This document shows positions 12,301-25,530 of a stretch of 64,000 nt of DNA, piece by piece. Source of the DNA: Rhipicephalus microplus. Taxonomy: Eukaryota > Arthropoda > Arachnida > Ixodida > Ixodidae. Location: assembly GCF_043290135.1 (NCBI RefSeq), contig NC_134704.1:23279501-23343500 (forward strand), in the 5' to 3' direction. The notes under the pieces were generated by a model. That model was given only the letters and a program-made list of their open reading frames with translations, did no database searches and was not told where the DNA came from. Within the stretch, counting starts at the first letter, position 1, and every line of letters starts with the position of its first letter. A program made the position numbers and the translations under genes.

Positions 12301-13520
12301 CGAACACCCACCGGTATTTGTCTGACGGGATAAGAAGTTCGCCACGTGGCGTCTGGTGGCGCTCATATCGATGAGGCGGTCTCTCCCTCTCTCTCTCCCA
12401 TTTCTCACTACCCTTTCCCTTCCTCCAGACGACACTATCCACTGCGAATTTATATGGTGTCGTGTCCGGATATCAGCGTCTTTCCTAATCTCAAACCACC
12501 ACTGTCAGCCGCATAACATGTCGCTCATTGTCCTCTACAACGGTTCAATGACACATTGTCTAATCTCTTTAGCATGCCATTTGCTTTCTCGCTTATTTGT
12601 TTCTTATTTCATAACGCAAACACTGTTTGCCTAAGTCGTGAAAAACGCGCGTGTGCGTATAAACCATAGGTCGACAAAAATGAGGAGCTCACTCAGGCTC
12701 GCTCATATGATCTATATTTTGCCCTCTGTGCTCGCTCGGATTAAAACTCACCTAAATTCTCGTCGGATGGACTGACTCTGACCCAGGCTCACCAACCTTT
12801 CTTTTTTTCAATCACGTCTATAGTGGACCAAACAAAGTTGTTTCACTCACCCAACCGAACTCGCTCAAACTCACCAAAATATTACTCTCTCAGATTCACT
12901 CACGGCTCGATCTGAGTCCGAGTGAGTCATCACGAGCCCATTTGCGTATAATTAGCATCTTTAACCATGATGTTAGTGCTCCTTAACTTCAGTATTTCGT
13001 ATAATCAATGCTCTAATTGGCGTCTTTTGATCTCGTACCTGCAAATACGCGTTACCAGTAGTTGCGATCCAGTAAGGACGTAATTATTGAAAGACATGAC
13101 TCACGCGAGATATTCTGGTCAAGAACTTCCCGTGTCAAAGTTTGAGGGGTAATGCGGGGAGGTCAAAACTCACGCATCGGATTGATGAACATTGAGGTGG
13201 TGGTATATGAATGCTAGTGCTCTGAAGTACTGTGAGTACACTCGAGTACAAACACGAGCTGACATAAGGCTGACAGTTATATGCTGAGGTGGAATAGATA
13301 GGAGTGATCAGTGACATAAGAAAAGACTAACAAAAGCAAAAAAGGGGAAAAGAGCAAGCAAATTTGCTGGGGAGATAGTGCAGTACTGAACATGCAAAGA
13401 GATTCAGAGAAGGGCCACAGAAACTTCGCACGAGGCTTGATTTAAAAACGGCTTACAATCGCATACCATACTGATGGCGCACGAAGATGCATCTGATGTA
13501 TGTATAAATGTATGTATGTA

Positions 13521-13758
13521 TTGATTGATATGTGGGGTTGAACGTCCCCAAACCACCATATGATTAGAGAGACGTCGTGGTGGAGGGCTCCGGAAATTTC
13601 GACCACCTGGGGTTCTTTAACGTGCGTCCAAATCTGAGCACACGGGCCTACGACATTTCCGCCTCCATCGGAAATGCAGCCGCTGCAGCCGGGATTCGAA
13701 CCCGCGATCTGCGGGTCAGCTGCCGAGTACCTTAGCCACTTGACCACCGCGGCGGGGC
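13521..13758 (-). mobile_element. tRNA-derived SINE inserted in a TATG microsatellite
   Basis: Full-length minus-strand Ruka-like copy. The sequence on both sides is the same tetranucleotide repeat (tatgtatgta before, tgtatgtatg after), so the element landed within the array. Confidence 0.92.
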
Positions 13759-13862
13759 TGTATGTATGTATGTATGTATGTATGTATGTATGTATGTATG
13801 TATGTATGTATGTATGTATGTATGTATGTATGTATGTATGTATGTATGTATGTATGTATGTA
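13759..13862. repeat. (TATG)n microsatellite
   Basis: About 26 uninterrupted copies of the tetranucleotide directly after the SINE, with a shorter piece on its other side at 13498-13520. Confidence 0.98.
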
Positions 13863-15110
13863 CCAACAATTGACTGGTTTATAGGTGAACGTCTCGACTG
13901 GACGTCGGCCTTACAGAGTCAAGACATAACAACGAGCGCAGCGCGATAGACATGACCAGTTATATACCTCACGGCTTGTGTTCAAACAACTCCTCCGAGC
14001 TCAGACGTTCTGGAAATCGGAGGCAGCGATGTTCGGACACGGGCTGATCAGCCTGGTGGTCGCAGTTAAGTTGCATTATGATCCAGTAACGCAGCGAATC
14101 TGCCGAGAGTGCCCACATAATTGCTATCTCAGTAATATACTTTATCACAGCGGCAAGTTAATAACAGTTTCTTCGTGCGCCGCCGTTATTAAGTTTTTTT
14201 TTTTTTCATGCGTTACATTGTCTCGCGTTGTATACCATTTAGATAGATTTGGTACGTACAATATATTTTTTTTGCATTGTTCTTGTCGCTTCAGCAGCAG
14301 GTGGACAGTGACCGCGCATGTCACTGTCTTTATTGTTTGCTCGCATATCTTTCTCGACGAAGTATAAGAGTACACCAGAACACCGATTTTGCATATTATT
14401 GCATTTATACTACGCGGCGAGATAAGCATGACGAACTGCAGCGTTGAGCGAACGAGTAACAAGCGTGAACGATAAGCTACGGTAATACCCGCGCTAATAG
14501 GCAGTTTAAGAATGTCGTATGTGCAAAGATAGCGTTCGCTATTTTCATCACGGGGGCCCGCAAAAAGATAGCGTACGGAGCATGCGCAGTGGCGTCAAAC
14601 GCTAATGCTAAGCCTTGTGTACGCTATTCTAAGGCTCCCTATAGCACGACCGCAATTTATTCACAGCCACTTGGGTGGAGGATACACCAAGTAAATCCAG
14701 TGACGACCTTCCCGGTACAAAGGGCTGATGCGAAAATTTTAATCAAAAGCTCGGAAGCGAAAAAAACAATGTAAAGAGGGCCCCAGAACACATTAATAGG
14801 TTGTAGTGATATAGTCTCACTATTAGCGCGTGACGCTTTGCAAATGGGAGGCTGCGAAATTTTCTTGAATACGTCAAGCGCGAGCAGAGTTACAAAGATT
14901 TGTCGCACGCTTTAAGCGCTTTCTCTCTTATTTCGTGCCAGCGAGCGCGCTGAAAGCTTAGCAGGAGGGGGGGGGGGGAGGGATTATAAAGGAGCCAAGA
15001 AGATGCGTCCCTTCGTCAGCGTGCGCCATTATGGTGATGTTGACGCCTTAAATGTGGCTTATACCCACACAGGGGGATTTTCTTTTCTTTTTTCTTGGAA
15101 CACGCGGCTT

Positions 15111-15590
15111 ACTTAGAGGAGCAGTGACACCAAATTGCAAACTCGAAATGTGGCGTCCATTCGATTGCTTGTTATGCATGAGCTTTTCAGCGAAGTGTGA
15201 ATGGCGTCCGTTGCGTAGAAGCTATTCTTCAGTAGAGTGACTAGTTGGGTGAGTTGGTTCATTCTTACGGTAGCTTTAGCGCGATATAAAGACGAGAGAC
15301 AGACAAACACACGTCATCCAAGGGGAGCCTTCATACATTGCGTGCGCGCGTGTGTATGAAGGCTCCCTAGAGGCGACCGCTTGGTAGCGCTGAAAATTGG
15401 TGTGCTTTGCCCCCGTTTCGTATTCGGTTCGATACTCGTCATACCAATCGATATTGCGTATGTTAATTCACCCCTCTGTTGCATTCTAGTACCGAATCGT
15501 TACTAGGGGATCTATAACTACGCATTGACGCAAAACAAACAAACAAAAAACGCGACATGCGTCAAGCTGATGTCACTGCTCCTTTAGTTA
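15111..15590. mobile_element. MITE-like element with about 20-bp terminal inverted repeats
   Basis: Left end acttagaggagcagtgacac (15111-15130). The right end, reverse complemented, reads taactaaaggagcagtgaca. The roughly 480 bp between has no supported coding sequence and holds a fragment of the foldback family (15238-15312) and a 15-bp hairpin (15323-15367). Superfamily not identified. Confidence 0.7.
15323..15367. repeat. Perfect 15-bp stem hairpin
   Basis: gggagccttcataca (15323-15337) pairs exactly with tgtatgaaggctccc (15353-15367) across a 15-nt loop of alternating GC/GT sequence. It lies inside the MITE-like element. Confidence 0.85.
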
Positions 15591-15751
15591 CATGGCGCCA
15601 TCCCATAGCGGCCACAATGACTACGGAGCTCACGATGCTCAAATAAAAAAAAAAGGCGCTACGAAACGCAATGCTTCTCCACCAAGATTAACCCGCATCT
15701 GCTAGGTCACACTTGGAATTTTACAAACACGCGAAGTTTCACTGCTATATT

Positions 15752-16198
15752 CTAGTGCTTCACGAGATGCAGGCGACTTAATACCAAGCCCCAGCCACAG
15801 AACACACACATACTGCCCCAGCAACCAATGTAACATATTCTTGATCTGGGAATACCCAATTTGATAATTGCTTTCATAAATGATAAAACAGAGCCCAACG
15901 TCGCTGCGCCACCAAGTAAAAACAGCAAGACATGGAGGAAACTACCCAGTGGATTGTATGTACCATGGTACACTGGATATTGGAAGATCCACTCATCAGT
16001 GCCATCTTGCCAGGCCACGACGGCCATACCCTGCCCAGCAATGATAACACCAAGCACTTTGAAAGACAGACACCCACGTAGGTGTTCTGTGCCCCACCAT
16101 GTAATACTGAAGCGAACAAAGGATAGCACCATGTTCCCAATGAAGTTTTCAACCAACCAACGTCGCACCTCGATAACGAAACTGAAACTTCCTAACAT
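15752..16198 (-). CDS. Unidentified small multi-pass membrane protein
   Basis: Single open frame of about 148 codons on the minus strand. The first in-frame ATG is at 16198-16196 (MLGSFSFVIEV). The frame opens five codons further up with GTG, and a stop lies at 16231-16229, so no earlier start exists in this exon. Three hydrophobic stretches (about residues 43-63, 83-108 and 120-140) suggest three membrane passes. Between the first two is a polar loop with QDGTDEWIFQYPVYHG, rich in aromatic and acidic residues. I do not recognise the family and give no function. Its start lies about 140 bp from the TMEM39 start on the other strand, so a shared promoter is likely. No clear AATAAA was found downstream. 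It could be an intronless gene or a recent retrocopy. Confidence 0.6.
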   Translation of the reverse strand: MLGSFSFVIEVRRWLVENFIGNMVLSFVRFSITWWGTEHLRGCLSFKVLGVIIAGQGMAVVAWQDGTDEWIFQYPVYHGTYNPLGSFLHVLLFLLGGAATLGSVLSFMKAIIKLGIPRSRICYIGCWGSMCVFCGWGLVLSRLHLVKH

Positions 16199-16338
16199 TG
16201 ACCGCAGCGCCACATGTTCGTTTCTCCTTTATGTTCACAATGCCGCTAAAAAGCATGGTTGACAGTAGAAGTTGACAAATCGACGCCTTGTGTTCAGTCA
16301 AAGTGTTCTGTGAAAGTGTTTCGTGTTTAGTTGTTGCC
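16199..16338. promoter_or_regulatory. Putative bidirectional promoter / 5' UTR interval
   Basis: The 140 bp between two divergently oriented start codons must hold both 5' leaders or promoters unless further noncoding exons exist. No TATA box is obvious. This is inferred from layout only. Confidence 0.45.
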
Positions 16339-19300
16339 ATGTTGCGGTCCATGCGTTGTCGGTGAGGCCCGTGGTTGGTACTTCAACTGGTCACAAAGAA
16401 AACTTGTGATGGACCCGATCGGTTTATCGAGACGCTCGCCGTGTCAACGACGGTTACTGAAGGCCGCGACGGAAGAACTGCTTTGACGGACCAGCTTTGT
16501 GATAGTTGCAATCGCTGGCTTGATAATGACGCGGGTCACGAATTCCCGCCGCAACTTCGCCAAGTCCGGTGCAAGTAAAGCTGTGATACCGACGGATGAC
16601 AGGTGGCTCAGTTACTCTTTTATTCATTAGTCCATTTCTCTCTGTGCGTGGCTCCGCCGAATGAGTACACGTGCTTTTTCTTTGCGCCGCTACGCGCGCA
16701 TATTCGTGGATGAAATCGTGCATGGAGCATATTGAAAGGCACATCAGATGTTCGTTTTTAAGCCGTTCATATTCTTCATACCCTTTCCGAGGTTCACAGC
16801 TTTCACAATCTGACGTCCACGTTTTTAGGGATTTCTGCTTGAGCTGAGAACCCAGGTGTTCGAGAGGTTAGAATTTCCAGGAGAAGATCATAAGTTTGCA
16901 GAACGTGAAAGTAATAAGATAACGTGGTTATGGGACTCGTTTTTTGACTGACCTGCTCTAGCTGTGTTGGACATTTATTTACACCGGCCTGGAAAGCCCT
17001 TAAAATTTCTGTTAGTTATTTTCGGGCATCATGAGGCTGTAAACGACCTGTTGGATGCCAAGAAAGCAACATTGCTGTAGTTAAAAAAATTGTATGCCTT
17101 TTCTCTTTTGAGCAAACACAAAAAGGATGGATCACTTTTTTAATGCACAAGGGGGGTAGGGGTGGGTTAAGACATGTTTGCTTTTGTGCAGTTGAGCATT
17201 AATGTTTACCACTTAATGCAATATACCAAGTGGTGTTTAGCTAGTTCCATAACATGGTGTATTGCCATGTTCCCGAAAGGTGCACATTTGGTCTTGATTG
17301 TAGCATCCTTGCTTGCTGGACCATCCAATCTTAATTTACTCATGCGCTCTATTATTCCCGACGTGCAGGGCAGGACTGAACCAGGAGGGACCGTCAAGCC
17401 TAGCGAGGCACATCCAGCTGCCCGAGCTACCCGTGGATGGGGATCTCGCGTTTGAGGCACAAGCTGCACTCTTTGCTGTAGTGTTACTGGTGTGCCAACA
17501 GTTGCAGCTGCACAGGGCGGCCTGGTGGCTTCCACATGCACATCAAGACCAGGCGTTGCACTACGAACTGGTGGAACCACATGCGGCTGCTCTAAGTCTC
17601 GCAATCATGTGCCACCCTCTGCCAGCGGCCTTGGCCAAGCGAGTTCTGGCCGCACTGTTGCCCAGCAGCTGGGAGGCACGTGCCACGGCTGTGTGCCAAG
17701 GGGCTACGTTGATAGCTACGGCTGGACTTGTGGCTTGGGCCGCGTTCCATGTGTGTTGCAAGCATGGTGCTTTCAGCGTCCTGTGCCTTGCCTACCCGTT
17801 AGTAGTGTCTTGTCTTCCTGGTGTCCGTTGTGTGCTCGATTCTTCGAGGAACCAATGTTTCGTGTAAATTGTGTAATGATAAAGGGAAATCGACTGCTAT
17901 CCGTTTGTGCCACGAAGCCGCAAGGAAATTCATATGGATTTTCTTGGTAACTTCCTTCTACAAACGGGTGCTTGTCCATTTCCTTTTCTTAACACTACTG
18001 CCAGTTTTGTGGGATTCCACACAACTGTTTTGCAAATGATATAATGGGAGCTCTAAATTGCCTTAAATCCTCTACATATTAACTTTAGTTATGTGATTCT
18101 GTTTTCTTATGCCAAAACCTGGCATGTGTACGGTAGGTTCAATTGCCATACTAAAGACATTGCTCTGTTTCAATGTTTCATAACTGTTTAGCATAGTGTA
18201 AATGTTAATGAAGCACGGATGCAGTGATTACTAATGAATCTGTGCATTTATCGGAGCCGCATAGTTGAAGTCGCGTTGCATGTAGTACATATTGATCTCT
18301 ATGGATATGTTCTAGTTTTACATCACCCTCTGCTGGATTGGTTCATTTTTTCCTGACTTTTCACTGTGGCCAGCCACTAAGCTGTCGATATAACTGAAAA
18401 GTGTGACTGTTTGTTTCTTTGCTTTTGTGTTTACATGGTGCAGGGGGGTCATTCACGTAGTGCTATTCGGGCCCCGGCCAGGACTAATACGTGAGTGGCC
18501 TACACCTGTGGCACATGTATGTTCCTCAGTGCCAGCTGAGGTCAGGGCAGAGGTAGAACGCCATAAGCATGACTTCAATGAGCGAATCAAGCGCTGCCTT
18601 TTCCAGGTATGTTTACCAAGAGCCCATAAGTTATAATTTGTTATGATTGCAAAATAGATCCATAGTATTGATCAGTAAAATTTTATATTTACTGCATGAC
18701 CTCTCTGGTATGATCATTGTGGAAATGTGCTAACATCAAAGGCCAAAGTACATTTACTGCACATGTACCAAATTTGCTGTAGGCAACAGAACGTCTAGGC
18801 TTCAATGCTGTAACTTGGAAACTAGTGTAGCGAGAAACTTTTCACTGAGGTTGTACTGCATATAAAATGGTTTTTGTAAAACTAAATTTTATTACCAAGC
18901 CGGTTGGTTACTTCTCATTGTTGCTTCTTCAGCCACTGGAATAGTCTCTGTATGCTAGACTCGCATGTGCCATGTGCGTATTCCTGAGGTGTGTATTTAG
19001 TAAAGGTTCACTAATTTGGCTGTCTACTCAGTGGAGTCATGTTGCCACATTATTGTCTATCACTGGGGTCTCAAACTCGCCTCAGCTACCGGGTTGCAGT
19101 CACAAAGTTTATTCCCACCTGGTCAGGGACAGGGAAAATTGTTGGAGTTGGGTGGGAGGTTCGTTTGACAAATTATCACCTTTGAGCATGCAGGTTTTTA
19201 GAAAGACATCGATACTGATTTCCAGAATGAAAAAAAAATATCTTTAAGCAGATTCTCTGCATCTCAAAAGCAAAATAAAAAAAGTGTTTTTCTTGCCAAG

Positions 19301-21138
19301 CTGCTAGCGAATGTGGCTCACAAACTTTATGTTGGACTATCTTGGTCTCTCGCAATGTCACATTATTGTAGTAGCATTCTCTTAAGTTAAGAAGATTGTT
19401 ACCGCTTGCGCAGACGAGTGCTAGTTAACATTGTTCGCTACTGCAGGCTCTGCTCGTGACGTACTATGCGGCCCTGCAACCTTGCTGCTTTGTACCGCCA
19501 TCTTTGCATCTGGAGCCCTGGGCACTCGCCCAGCATGGTCTGCTGGCTTGGCTGGCTGCCTTGACACTGCACGCTTCACGGTTGTTCCCTCCACGTTACC
19601 TGGATTCACTGCACAGGGCAGCGCTGCACCTGGGACGATGGCGAAGGCTAGAAGCCCGTCACGTCCATGCCCCACATCACCTGTGAGTGAACGTTCGAGT
19701 GCCAAATTTCGGCATTCGCTATCTGTCTAAATTTGTGCTTGAGAGGTTCCTGGCGATGCCTTTCTTATAGTGGTTTTAAAGGCACATCCCCACGAATATT
19801 ATAGCGAAGCTATCTTAGCATTTCCCCCCCCCCCCCCCCCCCCCCAAAACTGGCACTTGTGGTCTCACAGATTAGACAGTAACATGGTCCACCATGTAAG
19901 CACAAGGATTATGGGCTCAGATCATCTCTTACTCATTTTAAAGCTGCATGAAGTAAAAGTGTCTTCTAGCTTTTCAATGTTCATCGCCGCAAACTGAGGG
20001 CATTATGGTTTTCTCCACACGAAGGACATATCGTCAACAAGCATGTCAAACGACGTAAGACATATTTCATACTGTCCTGAGCACTTCCCCAATGCTAGCA
20101 TTCACATAACAATGTACAAAAGCTGATTACGACGACTTCAATCCTGCTGTATCACTTCATTTTATGGGTGACTTCACAATTGTATTGCACCACTGCATAC
20201 ACTTTCATCTGGATACCACATTAACAGCAGGATCAATGCACATTTTGCTTGTGTTTAAACTCAGTGAGCGACAAGGACAAAAATGAATTTTATAGCCTGC
20301 AAGGTTCTGGCTTGCCAGCTCAACAAAGCTTTGCTTGCATTGATGGCCACAGTGCCTGGATCTGCATGAGTTTCTTTGTTGTGAATTTATTTACCTACTT
20401 TTTCATTTATCTTCAAATAAAGGTAGTGTACGTTTTTCTTGTACTTTATCCTTTTTGCTGTAAGCATGAGTGCTAGCGAGCTGTTGCAGCTTAATATGTA
20501 AATAAATTTCATGTTTTTTTTACCTGGGCAATTGACCGGACGCATCTGTAGTTGTAATGTTCTGCTGTCGTTCTTGTTATGGGTTCAGTGCCAAACCTCA
20601 GCAACTGCATTCTGATCTGGGTGAAATCCGACAACACTTTCAACATTGGATATGCCTAAGTATAAGTCAAAATTATTCCAAAACTCTACACTGCAGCATC
20701 TCTTTTAGGCTTCATGTTGCATTATGTTGAAGTCTGCCATTTAATGAGTCATTCAATCAACAGGCATTAATTTTGCACTACAGGTGGTCTGACACTGTTC
20801 TATGGCCCCAAAACAACCTGGTGAAGCACAGCCGAGAGTTCTTCCGTGCAGAGGGGGTCAGCAATGCTGCAGAGCCAGGCCACCCATGGCATGGCCGTTT
20901 CTACGGTCTGTTCCGCAGCCCTGCCTTGGTGGTTGGAGGAGCGCTCGCGCTACAGGCAGCTCAGCTGCTGTTTCTACTCTACGTTCTGGCCAGTTCCTCA
21001 GAATGGCATCGGCTTCTCACTGCCAGCCTTCTAGTTTTGCTCAACTCGCTGACCCTCTTCAAACTGGCACGTCAATATCTAGTCCTTGACAAAGTGTATC
21101 ATGCAGAACGCTTGCTGCACGAGCGGCTTGCCTCCTGA
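16339..21138 (+). CDS. TMEM39: TMEM39 family protein (TMEM39A/B, fly susi homologue)
   Basis: ER multi-pass protein of the TMEM39 family, which is linked to control of autophagosome formation and PI4P/SAC1 trafficking, and to secretory transport in nematodes. Exons: 16339-16361, 17369-17797, 18444-18606, 19447-19682, 20784-21138, with phases agreeing throughout (2, 2, 0, 2). The product is about 401 residues against 488 in human TMEM39A, mainly through a shorter N-terminus. Diagnostic blocks: QLPELPVDGDLAFE (residues 24-37), AAWWLPHAH, VERHKHDFNERIKRCLF (near 190), LFPPRYLDSLHRAALHLGRW, and SDTVLWPQNNLVKHSRE in the last exon. Long leucine/alanine-rich segments match the expected membrane passes. 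The first coding exon has only 23 nt, supported by GTGAGG and exact phase but by no conserved residues, so the start is less certain than the rest. The stop is TGA at 21136-21138, and a candidate poly(A) signal lies at 22485. Confidence 0.95.
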
Positions 21139-24100
21139 GTTTGTCCCATGATCAGCTAGTCTTGCAGGCCACATGTGCTTCTACTGCACCATGACCCAAG
21201 CTTGTCACCTCTTACTCGGTTTGGCCCACAAGTGCACAGAATCGTGAGAATCCACAACAAGAAAGTCCCATAGTGTGTTCACGATAAGAGGATGTAAATA
21301 TTATGCTCTTGCACAAGCTCTGGAGCAAGTTAAAGTTGAAAGTTTTTATGAGCATGAAATGCTTTTGGACAATGCCACATGAAGACACGGCAATATTAAT
21401 ATGGTCGCCTTGTGAACCGGAACATTCTGGGTACAATATGATGTACAATCTAATGTGTTACCAATTTTATTAAATGTGTGTAAAGCTTCCCTAGCATATT
21501 TTTCCAATGGTCGGAAAAGCTGGAACTTCAGATATGTCGCATGTTGTACTTGATGCCACATTGTGCCATGTCTTTTCTGCTTATAGTTTCACTGGGGCTC
21601 AAGCATGTAGTCATCCTAGCGCATATTGCGGCATGAAAACGCACTTTTAAGTGCCCACGAAGCTGTGTATCAAGAATCTGCTGTTACTACTTTTATCTTT
21701 TCAAGACCCCATACTATCGTGCGCTGCTAAAAATAACAGAGACTAGAACATGTCTTCAATAGCAGTTCACGAACATGGGTATTTCACAAAAATGGGGACC
21801 TATCGAGCAGCGAAATTAAACCGAAATAATGAAAGGGTGGCCAGTCAATGATAAAAAGTTCCTACGTCTGGAAGGACGTGCAGGGATATTAGGCCTAGGT
21901 TTACTTATGTGGACATTCATGAAGTGTTGTTCTATCCAAGTATGGAGTGTAGTGCAAACTCGCAAACTGCCGTTTCCTCAATTGGATAAAAGGCAATATG
22001 TGCGAGCTTTCTGTTCGAATTTTACGTAAAAGTACATATTAAGTCAAGCTAAACTGTCACAGTTTACCGTTCCGCACTATTCAGAGGAAGACGTTCGTTG
22101 GGAATTAGGCTTTTGTATGGGAGAAAAAAAAGACTAACTCGGGGCAGGCTTGCCCTTGCCGTGTTGAAAATGTGGTAGTACCGGCTCTCAAGGTGTAAAA
22201 CGTACCAGTTACGTTAAGTCATTTATCACTGAGAAATCGCAATCACTTACAGCAACAACGTTACTTACTGTTTTAGTGCGTTAAAAAGCACAATTCGGCC
22301 AATTTTGTTACATGTTGATTATATTTTTTTTTCACTTCCCTTTCCTGTCGCCTCTTTCCTTATGTTTTTTTTTTGTAGAAACCAAATCATATACTTATCA
22401 TCTGGTTTCATTTCATTCTTCATTGTTTAGGACATGCACAATCATTGCATAGATACCTTTCTTGACTTCTTGTGCAAACTAGGAAATAAAATTTTATTAT
22501 TTGACAATGTGGTGGAATACTGTGGTGTAAAGCGATGTCGTTGACACGGGCGCAAAAACCTATTACTAAAGAAAAATCCAAACAGTGGTGGTGACATTGT
22601 TATTGTAAAAACGTGCATTATTCACAATAAGAAACTGGACCAGTGATCTTGAATAAGTATTAAAGGAAATTTAGGAGTACTTGGCATACTTTATGGCTTT
22701 GAAATGACCCACGAATTAAGAAAAAATTTTCTGCAAACACTTTATGTTACACCATCAATATTCAATATTTCAGACACCGAACGAAAGGTAATGCCCAAAG
22801 TGATTCCACATTTCTAAAATCGAGTTAAAAAAAAAATGTTCTGTAATCAGCTGTTGAAGTGTTTTTCAATCGTACCACTTGTGAAACTCTGCTCCGAAAT
22901 ATAGGTCCACCTATAGACGAATTCGTAGAGGATAGCAAATAGACATGCCACCCAGGAGCAAAAAACAAAAACCACACCACGTTGCCATGATCGCTGCACT
23001 CTTCACTGTCATTGTGCGGGTAGCTTCTGCAAGAATTAGTAGCTCTAATAATAAAGGTTGAAGAGTTATGTGGCTGCAGTATTGTCTTCAAAACATGAGC
23101 CACAAGCATAGCCACGCTGCTCGTTTCATTATCGGGGTATCACTTTAGGGCTTGAGCACTCGAACACACAAAAGTGCGCTTTATTGTTTTAATGTCTACA
23201 GATGGCACCATAATCGGCAAACCTCCACAATTCCAACTAATAATGTGTTGAGATTGTTATACGTGGAGCCTGTGGGGACTCTGGCAACTTGTAGGATTCA
23301 AGAACTTTGCTGTTAACTGCTGTGCATGATCGATGAGATTACCGCAGCAAAATAAATGTACTAGTAAATGTGTATGTACTAGTTAGCTTATATGGCGACC
23401 CATGCTTTCTTGTTAGGCAGGTTATTCGATACTGCTTGGATGTTCTAGCAGTGCACGTCGATCTGTAAAACCCTCAGATGTATTTACTTATTTGGTTCGC
23501 ATGCAAAAAGATTAAAAACCAATGTCTGAAAATTGTCTTTGATGAAGCAAGTTACTTGACTACACCAGCTGTTTCAATAGGCACCATCCACTGACCAGAA
23601 GGAGCTACGTTGCTCACACTGCCCCATCTCAGAGTCGCTGACATTGGCTGTTAGGGGCATGCAGAAAATAGACGGGTCCCCCGTGTATCCCAGCCACAAT
23701 CCGCCCTGTGATGCAGGGCACGGAACGCGCGCATCGCATTTCATTTTTGTTAACCCCGTCTCAATGTGGCTTTTTTGATCCGCTAAGCTCTGTGTTATGG
23801 GGCTGCAGTCAGATTGGAACGCTCGACTATACAGTTTTTATGCTCAATTAAAAATGTCTGGATAAGCCTTGCTGTCAGTGATGATAAATGTTTTCTGAAA
23901 TTGTTCAAACTAAAAGATGCAATTTGATTACCAAGTATGTATGAAAACAGAGTTGTGTATTCACAAGATGTGCTGAAATTCCTAGAGTGAAAATGCTGAT
24001 GGCAACAAAAACGAGGGAGGATTGAACCATGCACTTCTGCAGCGTTTTTACAGACGAACCGGAAGTTTTAATTTGCAATAAGTCGTACACGAATGCTGTG

Positions 24101-25530
24101 TCCTGCAGGGCTGCATGTCAGTTACTTTTCGTATACTTGCTAATGTATCGGGGCATAGGTCACACCTCTGTCACATGTTTAGACAAGCTCACACACACAA
24201 GAAAGGTTTCATTACATTTGTTGGCCACTTGCTGTGTGGTTTCTATTATACTGCCCTTTCAAAAAAGTCGCCATTGTATTCTCATGGTCACATGCGCTTA
24301 TGTTTAAAAAAAGACCTCTGCAGAGCACGTTGCACTAGACATGCGTAGTCTTCTTCCTCCAAATGTTTTCAGTTATTGAATTGCTTGCTGCAGCTTTATG
24401 CTTAAGAAATGAAACCAATGACGTCTAATAGTTAATTAGGCAGCTTGTAACCTTGGTCTTGTATTGTTGAGTAGCAGTTCAATGTCAAAAAGACGGACAC
24501 CCCAGCCCTAAATTTGTCTGAATTATGCAGTTTATTGACGTTGATGTATTTATTACTGGAGCTGTTGAACACAACAATAAAGTATGTTTTTGGAAGAATC
24601 CTTTCTCTGTGTCACATATGTACTGGGATTGCTGTAGCTTATGTCAAATATAATTCAGTTATCTGCATCTTCAAAATTTACTTTCTTCTAGGGCTCACAT
24701 TTTGTGGGCCCTTAGTATAATGAGTGCACTTTTTTTTTTAAGTGCGTAAGAAACATTTACTCGTGTATATATTTTGTATATTCTCGGAGTAATTTTGCTC
24801 ATATGACACTACCGTAGGCGTGTGTAAAATGTAAATTAATTTATTGAGATCGATTTGGATATAAGTAGAATGGTGCCTGAAAAATATTATTGCTATAAAA
24901 TATTTTATAAGTACTTAAATTTGAAGACTAACCTGTGTTGAGGCGCCAATTGTAAAGCGAATGTTTGATTCGAAGGCACAGGACACGGTGTGCGGTCATT
25001 TAGCCAACTCTAGATAAGCGCAGGTGGACGTTTTACATAATATTAAGGAAAGCTTTTGAGTTACAGCACCGGATTCACCAAAAAGTGTTGGATCAGACGT
25101 GGAGAAATATGCTTATTCACAGAGAAGATTAGGAGAAGGCTTCATTGCACAGGAAAGCGCGATTCTTGCCAATCATGCCGAAGCAAACAAACGGTTTCGC
25201 TTTTCAAACTCTTACCGATCTCTGAAGCCAAAGTGCATTTCGAAGCAGAGCACAGAAGTCGCGACGTGATTCAAGATTATGGAGGTAAGCGCACGTTCAA
25301 GATAATTCTTTTTAATATTGCAAGTTACTTGTTGAATTTGTCTCGCAAAAGCTGCTGGTGGGTATATGTTACAACGGGTTCTGGTTTGTCTACGTGCCAT
25401 GTTAACGCGCAGTAGCCGCATCGGACATCATCGGCATTGTCATCAAGCCATGTGCTTTTTTCTGGCGAGATCGCGATGTAAACACGCGAAACTTGTGTTG
25501 TGATCGCCTACTTTTCACTTAGGTGCAAAT
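21139..25530. other. TMEM39 3' UTR and intergenic region
   Basis: AT-rich sequence with no supported coding exon. It contains AATAAA at 22485-22490, preceded by AT-rich 3'-UTR-like sequence. A further stretch at 25056-25290 has an open frame ending near a GTAAGC, but it is unlike any family I know. The last 200 bp before the RARS2 ATG are richer in CpG and probably hold its promoter. Confidence 0.55.
22485..22490 (+). promoter_or_regulatory. Candidate poly(A) signal for TMEM39
   Basis: AATAAA about 1.35 kb after the TMEM39 stop, followed by T-rich sequence. It is one of several possible sites in this AT-rich region. Confidence 0.4.

Noticed and set aside
11732..12374. Several 90-120 residue open frames
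   Set aside because: They run through the 190-bp tandem pair and C-rich sequence, on both strands, with no family resemblance.
17206..17604. 132-residue antisense open frame
   Set aside because: Shadow of TMEM39 exon 2, which is GC-rich.
25056..25415. 119-residue open frame before RARS2
   Set aside because: There is a possible donor at 25286, but no partner exon or recognisable domain; at most a noncoding leader.
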